DNA from: Limnephilus marmoratus
Taxonomy: Eukaryota; Arthropoda; Insecta; Trichoptera; Limnephilidae
NCBI GenBank assembly: GCA_917880885.1
Contig: OU862927.1
Span: 20,925,450 to 20,989,449 of the forward strand
Direction of reading: 5' to 3'
DNA: 64,000 nt
Position numbers and translations under genes: made by a program. The notes under the pieces are model-generated. The model was not told the DNA's origin. It ran no database searches and saw nothing but the letters and a program-made list of their open reading frames with translations. Shown here in pieces: positions 52,441 to 62,588 of the stretch; the first letter of the stretch is position 1; the number at the start of each line of letters is the position of its first letter.

Positions 52441-53079
52441 GAAATGTGTATATATCCTAATCGTGCCATCTTTTTTTTTAATAATAACAATTGGACTTGC
52501 CATTTCACTAATTTCAACTTTCTCAATAATGTCGTCGTTCACCATTTTTAGCAATTCATTTTCCACTTGCAGACGCAAACAATACGGAATGGGTCTTGGG
52601 TTAACGAACCTTGGTTTAAAATCCGACATAACCTCAATATTAGCTTCGCAGTTTTTCAATCTACCCGGTTTATCCGAAAACACGTTAGGGTATTTTAATT
52701 TTAACATCTCGCGAATATTATTATCTGCAACACTCTTATTCACCAGATTAATTCCGTGTAATGTAATATCGAAACACTTGAGAAACTTCCTATCCACAAT
52801 ACATGAACTACCATTATTGATTATTATAAATTCGGTCGGCACGCATTTATTTTTAAATTCCACGTTACATATAATTTTACCCAAAACTTTTAATGATTTA
52901 TTATCATACCCGAATAACTTAAAATCGCACACCATTAATTTCTTTTCACTAAAATATCTATTAAACATTTCGTATGGAATCGAATTTATGCTGGCTCCCG
53001 TATCGACCATAACCTGCAAAATAATATTATCTACGCATAAATTTAAAAACATAGGATCATTATTATTATCTAGCGACAC
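52408..53079 (-). pseudogene. Gypsy aspartic protease and N-terminal RT
   Basis: An open frame of about 220 codons. The protease active site is 'VMVDTGASINSIP' about 30 residues in, with a downstream 'SSCIVDRKFL' flap-to-C-terminal region. This is followed by the linker 'FKPRFVNPRPIPYCLR' and the first RT block 'MASPIVIIKKKDGTIR'. The true start is not at the GTG that opens this frame: the frame continues upstream to a TAG near 53104-53106, just before the inserted LINE, and in intact elements it follows gag. The 3' end of the frame runs out just before a frame break at about 52410. Confidence 0.85.
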
Positions 53080-53126
53080 CGTATTTATCGTACTACCTTC
53101 GCGCTACGTACTAGGCGAGCGTGAAT

Positions 53127-53128
<2 letters not shown>

Positions 53129-53157
<29 letters not shown>

Positions 53158-54235
53158 AAATATACATACATATAACAGATTTACATAAGGAAAATACATG
53201 GTTCTTATAAATAATTACAAATAAAATAGTTTCTTGTTAATGAATCTACCCAATTTAAAAGAGAAAAAATTTCTCGTGTTTAAATTGGGGAGTCGTGTCA
53301 TTACAGAAAAAAGATTAAAAAAAAAAAAAGATATACTTATATATATATTTTTTTTTTAATTAATAAACAAATAAAACTTATGAATAAAAACAAAATATTA
53401 AATAAAGAAATATACTAACGTAGCAGTTGCTAAATTAGATATACATGTAGTATAGATATTTTAAAAGTAATAATATACAATAGATGTAGTAAAAATAAAA
53501 ATAATATTATTGCATTTCTCTTAATAGGTAGGTGTTGAGATGGTAAGTACATATAGTTGATTCTGACAATGGGATTAACTGATAATATTGCAGGAGTAGG
53601 TACATAATGTTATTTTACGACAATAATCGCTTACATTTCAGTTCAAAAGTTGATGAAATATTTTAAGAGGATATGTGCAATCAATAAGACTACATTAATT
53701 TATAATTTATTTTTTGTTAATTAATGATGGAGTTAAGTGATTAATTTTGAAATAAAGTACATAAAATTATAATTAAGACTTGATCAATTTTTACTAATTA
53801 GTACATTGTAATCAAAAAATATACGTAGAAATTCTTTCTTTGAAATTAAAACTTATAATTAGTGTTTGGTTGATCAAGCAGTTGTTTAATTAGTGATTTA
53901 AAGACTTTATAATTTTCTTCGGATTTGATTTTATATGGGAGGGCGTTAAAAAATTTTATACCTTGATAAGTATAATGTTGTTGAAAAGCACTCGTATTAA
54001 ATTTAGGGATTTCTAGATTACCACGTGATCTTGAACGGTTACTTATTTTTGTGATTGTTGTTGTAGAATTAAAATGATCTTTGTGTGTTTGTAACAGAGT
54101 GTTCTTTTTGAAAATTTTATTTAAACTGAGTACCCTAAAAGAATTAAATAGTTGTATTGTTGGAAATAAAGATGGTTTACGTGTGATAACTTTTAGAATC
54201 AACCTCTGTACCCTTTCTACAGGTTGGAGGTTAGT
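53129..54235 (-). mobile_element. 5'-truncated LINE inserted in the gypsy element
   Basis: On the minus strand, a ~118-codon frame (54202-53846) reads as the extreme C-terminus of a Jockey/CR1-type ORF2: 'PVERVQRLILKVITRK' just upstream, then 'RSRSRGNLEIPKFNTSAF' and 'YTYQGIKFFNALPYKIK'. It is followed by a ~700 bp AT-rich 3' UTR and a long A tail (T run on the plus strand at 53132-53151). It separates gag from protease. A CTAGTA string occurs at both sides of the insertion but not cleanly next to the tail, so the target duplication is uncertain. RT and endonuclease are missing. Confidence 0.75.
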
Positions 54236-55016
54236 TACTAGTTGATTTATTTTTACAAGTCGAGCTAGTGTGCCCTACCTTCTTACAAATATGACATTGC
54301 AACTTCTTGTGCCAACAATCTTTTTGCACATGATTATTCCTACCACAAATAAAACATGACATATTATTATTTATCTTGTGGGGTGATTTACTACGCACTT
54401 TGCAATCCTTATAACGGCTTACCTGCCTAGATTTATCGAAGTTATGAACTGCATTTAAATTCGACTTTGCATTCTCCATACTCAATACATGTTCCCATGT
54501 GGAAGCTATATTAATGCATTCTAGAAATGACTTGTTTAAACCTTCCATAAAAAGTTTGTGTTTCATTTTCTCACTGAACACACCAATAATAAATATTTCT
54601 TTCAAACACGATTCGAATCTTGCTTCAAAGTTACATGACAAACTAATATTTTTAAGATTCGCGGCAAACTCTTTAATAGATTCATTAGCCGATTGTTTAC
54701 ATTTATAGAACATTTCCCGTGATTCAAAAATATTGTGAATAGGCTTACAATGGAAATCTAGAAATTTACACAAATCCTCAAATGAGTTTTCCGACACTTT
54801 TTTTGGAAAACACAAATCGCTTAACAATGAAAAGGGATCTTCGGTGAGATTATTTAAGAGGAACGCTCTTTTACGTTCTGGCGACAAAATTTTCTTATCA
54901 TATAATATGAGAGCTTGGTCCAGTCTCTCCTTGAACAGGGACCACACTCCTGTCTTGTGACAGAATGCCTCCAGACGTTTACAAATCGTATCCATCGGGA
55001 ATAAGAGCTGAAACAA
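54231..55016 (-). pseudogene. gag: Gypsy gag with two CCHC zinc knuckles
   Basis: About 260 codons open. This would be the structural protein that packages element RNA. The first 200 residues are a helical gag-like region with 'LSPERKRAFLLNNLTEDPF', 'CKQSANESIKEFAANL' and 'MKHKLFMEGL'. A basic stretch (KDCKVRSKSPHK) leads to two knuckles near the C-terminus, CFICGRNNHVQKDC and CHICKKVGHTSSTC. The frame ends at a TAG/TAA region at the junction with the inserted LINE, so its native 3' end is altered. The listed start (an M at 55016) is near the true start, though a leader frame (55308-55033) lies just upstream. Confidence 0.82.
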
Positions 55017-55032
55017 ATTTTGATTAATAAAC

Positions 55033-55308
55033 TTATCTCAGCGCTTCCGGGTGAATCCGCTCCAGAACCTCGCTCCAAAGCGTCTCCCCACACAGCTTCC
55101 GGATCTCCGTCACCAGCCGTCTCTTTCGACCGCTGATTGCCCGTGTCCGTCTCCCTGCAGCTACGGAATCCAGCCCTTTGTCCGGTCCCGCTTGTACAGC
55201 TGCAGCGACAGAATCTGAGCCCTTGCCCCAGATTCCGGCTTCTTCCGTAGATGATCCTCTTGTCACCGTCTTCTTCTTACTGCATGCAATGCTAGCATGC
55301 CACGCCAA
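55033..55308 (-). other. Leader frame of the gypsy element, uncertain
   Basis: A 91-codon frame of higher GC content, rich in R, G, E and A, with no motif I recognise. It lies between the primer site and gag and ends just before the gag start in another frame. It may be the degenerate N-terminus of gag or simply the untranslated leader. Confidence 0.3.
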
Positions 55309-55483
55309 ATTTTCTCCCTCAATACTGTAATATGGATGCAGGCTCTAATTCACGTCTTCTTGACATACGTGATGGCGTCTTCTTGAATGCGTCTTCATGC
55401 AACAATTTTTTTTATTGTCGCAACACTCAGCTCTTCCGTAATCTCGTCTTCAGGTTCTTCAATTTCGTAGCTTGAAATGTCAG

Positions 55484-55501
55484 CTACTACCGGCTGCGCC
55501 A
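55484..55501 (-). other. Primer binding site, serine-tRNA type
   Basis: Two bases after the 5' LTR the minus strand reads TGGCGCAGCCGGTAGTAG. TGGCGCAG-CG matches the 3' end of insect serine tRNAs (CGACTGCG plus CCA) with one mismatch. Its position next to the LTR end supports the 5' LTR boundary at 55504. The exact tRNA is inferred from memory of the acceptor stem. Confidence 0.65.
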
Positions 55502-55503
55502 GT

Positions 55504-55746
55504 TGTAATGTCCGCCTGAGCCAGTTTTGGCAGAGCTAATCCAGATGCGGACTTACAGATGTGAAAGACGAAGGATATTGTAGTGGGTAGTACACTAAAT
55601 GAAGAGCGTAACTGTATTCTGTACTAGTATTTATTAGGGAGCTGCTTTAAGCCAAAAGAGAACGAATTTAGCATGCGTCGCCTTATATAGATTCACGCAA
55701 GCATGCTATCTCGCTTGCACTCATACAAATTTACACAGACATTACA
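55504..55746 (-). repeat. 5' LTR, complete (243 bp)
   Basis: On the minus strand it starts TGTAATGTC and ends GACATTACA, a perfect 9 bp inverted pair with TG...CA ends. 163 bp of it matches the 3' LTR at 49337-49499. It contains a TATATAAGG promoter-like box and an AATAAA signal. Confidence 0.85.
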
Positions 55747-57581
55747 AGAATTATGCCCAATCACGAAACAAGATTCGGTATACACAATTAAGCAATAATC
55801 ACTGTTGTGTCTCGTAGCTTGATCTTCATTCGGCGGCGGTCATAGGTGTATCCAAGGCGTACGGTAAGATTGTTCGGTTACTAGAACCACGATATAGTTT
55901 GAGTTACGATACGATGAAGCGGTTCACACAAAACATTCGATAGAGACGACGATATTATAATACTTTACATTACACGCTTCCGATTGATAGAAAATAACAT
56001 TTCAACGTAGAGCCAAATGTCACGTTACGATTTGTTTCGATGGTTGTTGATAGACTGACGATATTGAGGTACTTGACTTAGTCCACCGTATAGGTAAGTA
56101 CACTTAACGTGCGGAAGTCCAAAATATGGATTCCTCCGATCTGCATGGTAAATTGGAACACAAATACGTATGAAATTCATCAGCGTTATGAAACACTTTA
56201 ACTTCTTCACCTTATTCTTGTAATCCAATATAACTACATAAACTCTCTTATTGTAGAAGAATTTGTGTGCATAGTATCAAATATTGAAAAAATTTCAACC
56301 TATACTAATGAATGTATATCCGCAAACTGTAAACTTCACCCGCCATAACACAGGGTCATCCCTAGCATGAAGAGTGAAATATCACAAAAAAACTATATGT
56401 ACTTTCGATAATTCATGTATTAAATAAATAAATATCGTATTGGTACCAATGACGTTATATAAATAAATAGACTCGGCATAGTCTCATATACTCACAATAT
56501 AATGTGGAAAGTAAGGAACACTCTTTTGTTTTCAGGGATTTTCAGTATAATTTCTTAATTCAAAAGTTTATTCCTGTGTGATAAAGATAGGCAATCAAAT
56601 AATATGTGTGTATGAATGACATGGATATATGAGCGGGCGGCGTATTGCTTGTCACTTTTTGATGGAACGTTCGCTGTCTCCTTTTCTTGAGGCCCACTAG
56701 AATAAAAGGTCCGGCTGCCTGTCGGAGTTTGATATGTCGAGCTATACAATAAATACAATAGGGCCACGACAGTTTTCAAATGGTGGCGATTGTCATCAAT
56801 ACTTGTTAGAACTACTGATTTATGTGTTGTTTTACCGCAAGCAAACAAATAAACAGAGTGTTTAGGCTGATTAGTCTACTTTAAAACAGTGAAGTTTACT
56901 TAGCAACAGAAAATTGGCTATTGCGCGTCCAGACCCTTTACTTTAGTAGGACTTGAATTTTCTCTAATGGCGTGTAAAACCGCGAGCGGAAACATGAACA
57001 TTAATTGTAATATTTATAATAATCGATAATATTAAGTAATTTGCGTGTACTTACAAATGAAATTCGCCTTTACTATTATTTGCCGTGTAATTGAAACATT
57101 TTCTCATCACACAGGATGGCATTTTGACACTTTTTAAAATGCAATTTACTTACTGGTAAGTGCTGGTAAGACGCAACCTTACTCGACACGTAGCATTTTA
57201 GTACTAAAGTACTAGATATCGAGATCGGTGCAATTGTCTTGTTCTTGTCTTCCCACTTTGAGATTTCTACCCCTCGTCTAATAGTATGTAACGTCATAGA
57301 TTTGTTCAGGGTTTTATTGATCGTTCACGCCAATCCTCCAGAGCTTGACAAGTTTTAGCCGCACATTCAGGCTTTCTTGTTAAAAAATACTTAAATTCTT
57401 TACTCATACCTCGGAATAGGTATTGCTTAAAGACGAGGTAAATATTTATTTGAAGGTAATACGGGCTTAGATTTACGGAAGAGGAGCTGAAAAAATGTAT
57501 CAAATAAATAATACTTGTCCTCCATCATGTCTCAATACACCACGCTAGTGAGGATTTCAGAACGGTGGTGGTTGACAGTAA
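55747..57581. other. Intergenic, no gene recognised
   Basis: Short frames (for example 56025-56228, 56555-56848 and 57076-57297, minus) show no known motif or domain. 56205-56280 resembles 48660-48745. Nothing else can be supported. Confidence 0.5.
56205..56280 (+). repeat. Dispersed repeat segment, copy 2
   Basis: Matches 48660-48745 with substitutions and indels: AACTTCTTC, then TTGTAATCCAATATAACTA, then GTGTGCATAGTATCA. Confidence 0.5.
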
Positions 57582-57904
57582 TCCTATTAATATTATAAAG
57601 GCGAAAGTTTGTATGGATGTATGGATGTCTGCATATATGGATGTATGTTTGTTACTCTTTCACGCAAAACCTAACGAATGGATTTTAAAAATTCTTTCAC
57701 TTATAGAAAGCTACATTATTTGCGAGTACTATATGCTATATATATTGGTAGGCTCTGGCGTTGTGAAATTATTTATTATACGTTTATTGTCCAGACGAAA
57801 GGCAAAGCGTTGCGAAGTAATTGTTGGACGTGCGCTGTCATTTTGTTATTCGTTTAAGTGGAGGCGTCTACTAATATCTACAGGAATTCCAAAAACTGAA
57901 AAAT

Positions 57905-58066
57905 CGAACTAATATCTATGAGAACCAAAGTGTTGACGAATATCTACAGCTCAAACTGTTGACCAATATCTATGAGAACCAAAGTGTTGACGAATATCTA
58001 CAGCTCAAACTGCTGACTAATATCTATGAGAACCAAAGTGTTGACGAATATCTACAGCACTGGCAG
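57905..58066 (+). repeat. Tandem 54 bp repeats, left arm of inverted array
   Basis: Three head-to-tail copies of a 54 bp unit containing TATGAGAACCAAAGTGTTGA and CGAATATCTACAG. Its reverse complement, in more diverged form, makes the right arm at 58555-58715. Confidence 0.85.
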
Positions 58067-58251
58067 AGGTTGGATTTGCAATTATTTATTTATATCTATA
58101 TATTACAGTTTACACCTTATTGTTAACATTTTTACATATGTAATATATTTTGAAAACACTTTTACATATTACTATTACATTTCATTATATGTTGGGTAAA
58201 GGTAGGTTTGAAAAGGTGAAACTGTTGGTTGGTAATATTGTATATTTCGTG

Positions 58252-58285
58252 AACACCTCACTAGGAGAACCTGTGCTGAGGTGTT
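58252..58285 (+). other. Strong hairpin near centre of the inverted array
   Basis: AACACCTCA (58252-58260) and TGAGGTGTT (58277-58285) form a perfect 9 bp stem with a 16-base loop. It lies close to the midpoint between the two repeat arms. Confidence 0.7.
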
Positions 58286-58554
58286 TACGTGTTTATGATT
58301 AAGTGTATCAAGTACAAGTATTTATGTGTTGTAGTAGGAATTTAGTTTTTTTAATTTTTTTTTACATTTTAATATATTTTTGTACATAGATTATTTAGAA
58401 GAAAAAAATATATAAGGTATATATATTATGTATAGCATATTGGAATAACGTAATATTGCGTATGCAGTTTAAAAAAAACTTAATTTATGTAAGTATGTAT
58501 ACTATGTAAAAATCCCTAATATCGGACTAATGGACACATTTAGCTGATTAGTCC

Positions 58555-58715
58555 AACCTACGCTCTGTAGATATTAGTCAACACTGGGACCGTCATAGAT
58601 ATTCGTCCGACCTTAGCTCTGTAGATATTAGTCAACACTCTGAAGTTCGTAGATATTAGTTCAACATATGAGCTGTAGATATTCGTTCGACATACAGGCT
58701 GTAGATATTAGTATT
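58555..58715 (-). repeat. Right arm of inverted array
   Basis: On the minus strand this carries repeated TAATATCTACAG and TGTTGACTAATATCTA units matching the left arm (57905-58066), including the inner AGGTTGGA end. It is more diverged and irregular in spacing than the left arm. Confidence 0.75.
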
Positions 58716-58944
58716 TGAAGTCGTTTAGGTTACTATGGAGATCCCTTTGATAGTTAAATTTTACTGCGCATGTTTGATTGTTACGTTTTAATAGTTGGCA
58801 CTCGAGCTGTTTGAAAAATGAATGTAACGGGTATGGTGGGCGATGAGGGATGGGTAGGGGGGTGAGGGGTGATTGAGGAGGGGGTGGGGAGAGGGGAGGG
58901 GGAGGTGGGCGTGTGGCGCGTGCGGAGCCGGGGGCAAAAGCTAG

Positions 58945-59700
58945 TAATTCATAATATTAAGAGATATCCCCATTTTATCAGTCATATTCAAATTCAGATC
59001 AAAGCAAAACAAACTGGAAACAAAATTAGCAAAATAAACTTTAAAAAATATGCGGGCATATGCCTAGTGTAGTAGTCGAAAAGTCTGTAAAACTGTTAAA
59101 AAAATTATTTTAAGAATAAGGAAAAGAAAGAAATAAAATAAAATTTACGCCTGAAAGGAATATGTAATAATTTCAGCAACATGTTTTCAAAGGAGGATCT
59201 ATACATATATATTTTTTTTAAATCGTTTATTCCAGATCTCGGGGAGGGTGGAGAAGTCCCACGAGTTCCATATTATACGAGTACTTATATAATATATCAA
59301 GTAAAAATAAAAATAAGCAAAAAGACTAAAAAATTGTAAAAAATCTAAAATAAAAAGATTAAAATGATAATATTAAACAGGGTAGCGGCTTCCGGTAATA
59401 TGTGCGCAATTCAATATAACGATGTTAAAATTATATTTTAGGGAAATTGATGGATATTATTTTACTTATCACTGAACAAAATTATATTCGCCGTAAGGAA
59501 CGTAAGATTATTTGAACCAGAAAGATTTTTTATAAACATTCAGGTATATGACTCAAGAACTTAAGGCTCCGCAACCGGGGTCGAAAAGAAGGGAGAGATA
59601 CGATATTACGAATGTTAGAGGAGAGCGCTAATATTTACACATTAAAAGAAAATAACTTAGTTTACATCACTTTATTTTTTATATTTTATACTATCAACAT
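58945..59700. other. Intergenic, no gene seen
   Basis: AT-rich sequence with a T run near 59212. No frame, RNA gene or repeat recognised. Confidence 0.5.
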
Positions 59701-59728
59701 GTTTCGTGAACCATGTTCACTTCTTCAG
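59701..59728 (-). ncRNA. Hammerhead-ribozyme-like motif of the Penelope fragment
   Basis: On the minus strand CTGAAGA is followed by A, a perfect 6 bp stem (GTGAAC-ATG-GTTCAC) and GAAAC. CTGANGA and GAAAC are the two conserved core strands of hammerhead ribozymes with stem II between them, and such ribozymes are known in Penelope-like elements. The extra A before stem II and the undefined stems I and III leave its activity open. Confidence 0.4.
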
Positions 59729-59848
59729 GAATAAAAGTATACTAAAGTTAAAAAATTAATTATAGATTACATATGGAGAGAAGAAATTGAAGGAGGGGGA
59801 AGGGTTGACACTGGTGGGAGTTTCGAAAAATTGGGGATTACCAAGCTA

Positions 59849-60232
59849 TTAGAAAGGCCGGTTAAGTGGGAAGATATTTAAAACAGGGTTAACAAAAATT
59901 TTTTGCTTATTAATTATGTCAGCTTTGGAATTTACATTTTTTCTTATTTCTAAAATTTCTAAATTATTGATTTGTGATGTTTTATATCCTGTATGTAATA
60001 TTTGAAGACCTGAATTTATGTCAAAGCTATGATCATATTTTAATAAATGGTCTGCGAACTCAGAATCGCTATTGCCATTTAGTGCTCTGAGGTGCTCTTT
60101 AACCCTAATCTCAAAGTTTCTATAAGTTCTACCTATATAAAACGAACTACAATCATTACAATTGAGTTTGTAAACCCCTGATTTTTTGGTTTTAATTTCG
60201 CTATCTTTATTGTTGAGTATATATTTCTTCAA
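59849..60232 (-). pseudogene. Penelope-like GIY-YIG endonuclease domain
   Basis: A 127-codon open frame. The endonuclease signature is 'SGVYKLNCNDCSSFYIGRTY' with GVY and YIG in the expected spacing and C-x2-C between them, followed by 'RNFEIRVKEHLRAL' carrying the conserved Arg and His, then 'HLLKYDHSF' and 'LEILEIRKN'. In an intact element it nicks DNA to prime reverse transcription. The domain itself looks uninterrupted, but the RT that should precede it is absent, so it is a fragment of a dead copy. Confidence 0.8.
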
Positions 60233-60439
60233 TTTGTTATTTGTGTAAAACGCTGGTTGAATAGTACCGGGAATATTTTTACTAATAATTTTTGACGTAT
60301 CGTTGTCGACAAATAAAATGTCTAGATATTATCTTCAAGAATAACATGTATTTTTAAGAGCTTTAAAACTTAACTTGTTTAAGGGAGATATGTATAAGAT
60401 CGGTAGAAATTTGGGTTGCGGGCCCCTAAGAACCGATAG

Positions 60440-61483
60440 AAAACAACCTCGGTGTTCCACAAGGATCGGTATTAGATCAAAATCTATTCATAATTTACAT
60501 AAATGATATAATTAAAACCATAAAACATTGTAAAATTAGACTCTTTGCAGACTATACCTTAATCCATATTTCGTGTGAGGATTACATAGATGCAATTAAC
60601 AAAATAAACGAAGACCTAAAAAATAAAGCAAAACGGCTGAAATCAAAAAAGTTGAAACTAAACGTAAATAAAACAAAATATATGGAAATAAATAGTAGAA
60701 CGCTTAACACAGGGTAAAATTTTACAATTAATGATGAAAAAATTGAAAAAGTAAATTAAATCAAATACCTGGGTGTAACACTAACTATCACAGCAAATTT
60801 TGAATATATGTAAAGAAGGAATCTACAAAAGTAAATTTTCTTAGATAAAAGATAAAATTGTAATTGCTCCATATTTAGACCACTGCTCTTCGTTGTTATA
60901 TTAGGCCAATGAAGGAAATTTGGAAAAGCTAGAAGTTATACAGAACAGAGCTATGAGATGTGCACTGGGGAAAAGCAAATACGCAAGGGTTAATCAAATG
61001 AGAGAGTAACTAAATTGGATTCCAACAAAAAAAAATTAAATGTTAATTTTTGTGCATACAGTTATGAAAACCAAAGCCAAAATACTTCAAGGATGAAATT
61101 GTTTTTAATAGAGATGTACGCAGTTACGAAACAAGATATATAAATATGATTAGAATGCCACACAAAAAAAAATCAAAATCACAGAACCGCCTAATGTATA
61201 ATAGAGGACTAAACATGTATGATGAAGTGACTGGTCAGTGGTTGAGTGGGCATAGCGCTTGGGTCCCACCCGAGCGTCGCGTGTTCGATTCCTCGGCTGG
61301 CTAAGTCCTCCATCACAACACAAGCAATATTTTCAGCTTTCTGTGGTGGTAGTAGGAGATTTTCAAACATTGTTGGGTTATTCGTAACCGGGGAATATTT
61401 GTCTTTCTTTTAAAAAAAAAAAACAAAAAGTGCCTGAAATTATGAAGAATGAAGAAAGAATGATTGCATTGAAAAAGAAATTT
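60440..61483 (+). pseudogene. Jockey-like LINE RT fragment, split by a SINE
   Basis: On the plus strand a reverse transcriptase 3' part can be read: 'GVPQGSVL' at 60451, 'LFIIYINDIIKTIKHCKIRL' then 'FADYT' (catalytic FADD changed to FADY) near 60545, 'KLKLNVNKTKYMEIN' near 60650, 'IKYLGVTL' near 60762, 'IAPYLDHCSSLLY' near 60866, 'IQNRAMRCALGKSKYARVNQ' near 60940 and 'RLMYNRGLNMYDEV' near 61190. The reading resumes after the SINE with 'VPEIMKNEERMIALKKKF' and a stop at 61481-61483. At least three internal stops are present. No endonuclease domain remains. Confidence 0.8.
61230..61427 (+). mobile_element. tRNA-derived SINE with target duplication
   Basis: A-box TGGTTGAGTGG (61239-61249) and B-box GTGTTCGATTCC (61281-61292) form an RNA polymerase III promoter at the tRNA-like head. 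A tRNA-unrelated body and an A-rich tail (61411-61427) follow. AAGTG at 61225-61229 is repeated at 61428-61432, a 5 bp target duplication. It splits the LINE frame (MYDEV | VPEIMK), which fixes both ends well. About 198 bp. Confidence 0.8.
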
Positions 61484-62588
61484 TAGGCTTGCTGTAAAAA
61501 TATTTAAATTTATCAAATGAATGTTTCATTGTGTACACTCAGTAAATAATAATAAATTTATAAAAACATACTTGCCTCAGATAAGTACTTTGAAGCAGAT
61601 AGAACTGTTCAATCAATCATATCCAAAGCTTCAACAATAACAATAAAAAGTCTACTTATATAATAAAATATGTTCGTATTTATTATATCTAGTAAATCCA
61701 TTGGGAAACACAAGAGTTCTTTGAAAGCTCGGAATTAACTATACCAATGTAATGGAAAATTCGTGAAGAAAAAAATAATATAGAAGAAAGTAAGAGGATA
61801 TGCAGAAGTAGTTAAAAGAAGAAAAGTTGAAAAGAAAATGTCATTTTGAAATAAGAAATGAAACATTTTTTACGAGCGAGAAATGTAACAGATATATGGC
61901 TTCTCAACAACCATAGCGTTTTCAGAGAAGAATAATATATTGCTTATTTTGAATTTCTAGGAAAAGAGTACAGCTCCACGGTAACACTCCTCGTTAGGAA
62001 GAATCGAGCTAAGAACAAATATTTCTCGAAAGGGGAAAGATACAGGATTGTCGAAGAACGAATTGGCATTGGAGATTCATCTAATCGGTTTATAAAAGAA
62101 CTTTAAAGCAATTTTGTTCTTCTTACGAGATTGCTGTAAATAAATATTTAACGTATTCTTCAGTATTGAGGATTCTTCCTTGGAACTTTAAAACAACTGA
62201 CCATATAAAGTTTTAAGGTAGAATATTTTTTAGTCCGGTTTTCGAAACCACGCATTTAACTTGCACGATTACAATACAACTGGTACAATTTATTAATGAT
62301 AGCGAATTCTCGTAGAATCACTCAAGTAAATACCATAAACAACTAAATTTATATATGCACGGTATCCGGAAACTTGTAGTAAGAGCGGGAAACTGGTGAA
62401 TTTGTGAGTATATCTCATAGAAAACAAAAAAAAAAAAATTTCTTGACCTACACAAATGAGATTTTTTTAACTTTTGAAATCAAAACTAAGCAGTTGGTTT
62501 AAACCCACAGCGATCGATTTAAAAAAATTCCAATTTTGTATCGACAAACCACATAAGTTATACATCGAAATCGACTCCAAATGTGTTA
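61484..62588. other. Intergenic, no gene seen
   Basis: AT-rich. 62357-62383 (CGGTATCCGGAAACTTGTAG) is inversely similar to 63124-63150, just right of the Harbinger-like element. A frame at 62474-62749 runs across the element boundary and has no known motif. Confidence 0.5.

Larger units (their letters stand above)
49337..55746 (-). mobile_element. Ty3/gypsy LTR retrotransposon, Mag-like, with truncated 3' LTR
   Basis: On the minus strand: 5' LTR (55746-55504), serine-tRNA-type primer site, gag with two zinc knuckles, aspartic protease, reverse transcriptase, RNase H, integrase, purine-rich tract and a truncated 3' LTR (49499-49337). The two-knuckle gag, serine-type primer and integrase type fit the Mag lineage; the lineage call is inference. 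A 5'-truncated LINE lies between gag and protease (53129-54235), and a 215 bp tandem duplication disrupts the end of the RT region. No matching target duplication is seen, consistent with loss of the 3' end of the 3' LTR. Several frame breaks make the element inactive. Confidence 0.88.
57582..58944 (+). mobile_element. Helitron-like element with internal inverted array
   Basis: The 5' end reads TCCTATTAATATTATAAAGG, preceded by A, and continues 'TTGTTACTCTTTCACGCAAA', a sequence common in insect Helitron-like ends. The 3' end is GCAAAAGCTAG followed by T, a CTAG terminus placed after a GC-rich stretch (58910-58936) that could form an imperfect hairpin. Total 1363 bp. No Rep/helicase is encoded, so it would be non-autonomous. 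A frame at 57565-57912 overlaps its start and has no known motif. The interior carries an inverted pair of repeat arrays and a G-rich tract at 58850-58908. Confidence 0.65.
59701..60323 (-). mobile_element. Penelope-like element, 3' fragment
   Basis: Minus strand: a linker with 'IPGTIQPAFYTNNKLKKYIL' (about 60280-60220) leads into a GIY-YIG endonuclease domain (60232-59849), followed about 100 bases later by a hammerhead-like motif (59728-59701). This order is the 3' portion of an endonuclease-carrying Penelope-like element. The reverse transcriptase is not present, so the fragment is 5'-truncated. Confidence 0.75.

Noticed and set aside
52433..53158. 241-codon plus-strand frame
   Set aside because: It is the antisense shadow of the gypsy protease/RT frame and ends in the T run of the inserted LINE tail.
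56025..57503. Several 65-97 codon minus-strand frames as small genes
   Set aside because: No recognisable domain, signal peptide or shared organisation, and frame lengths are those expected by chance.
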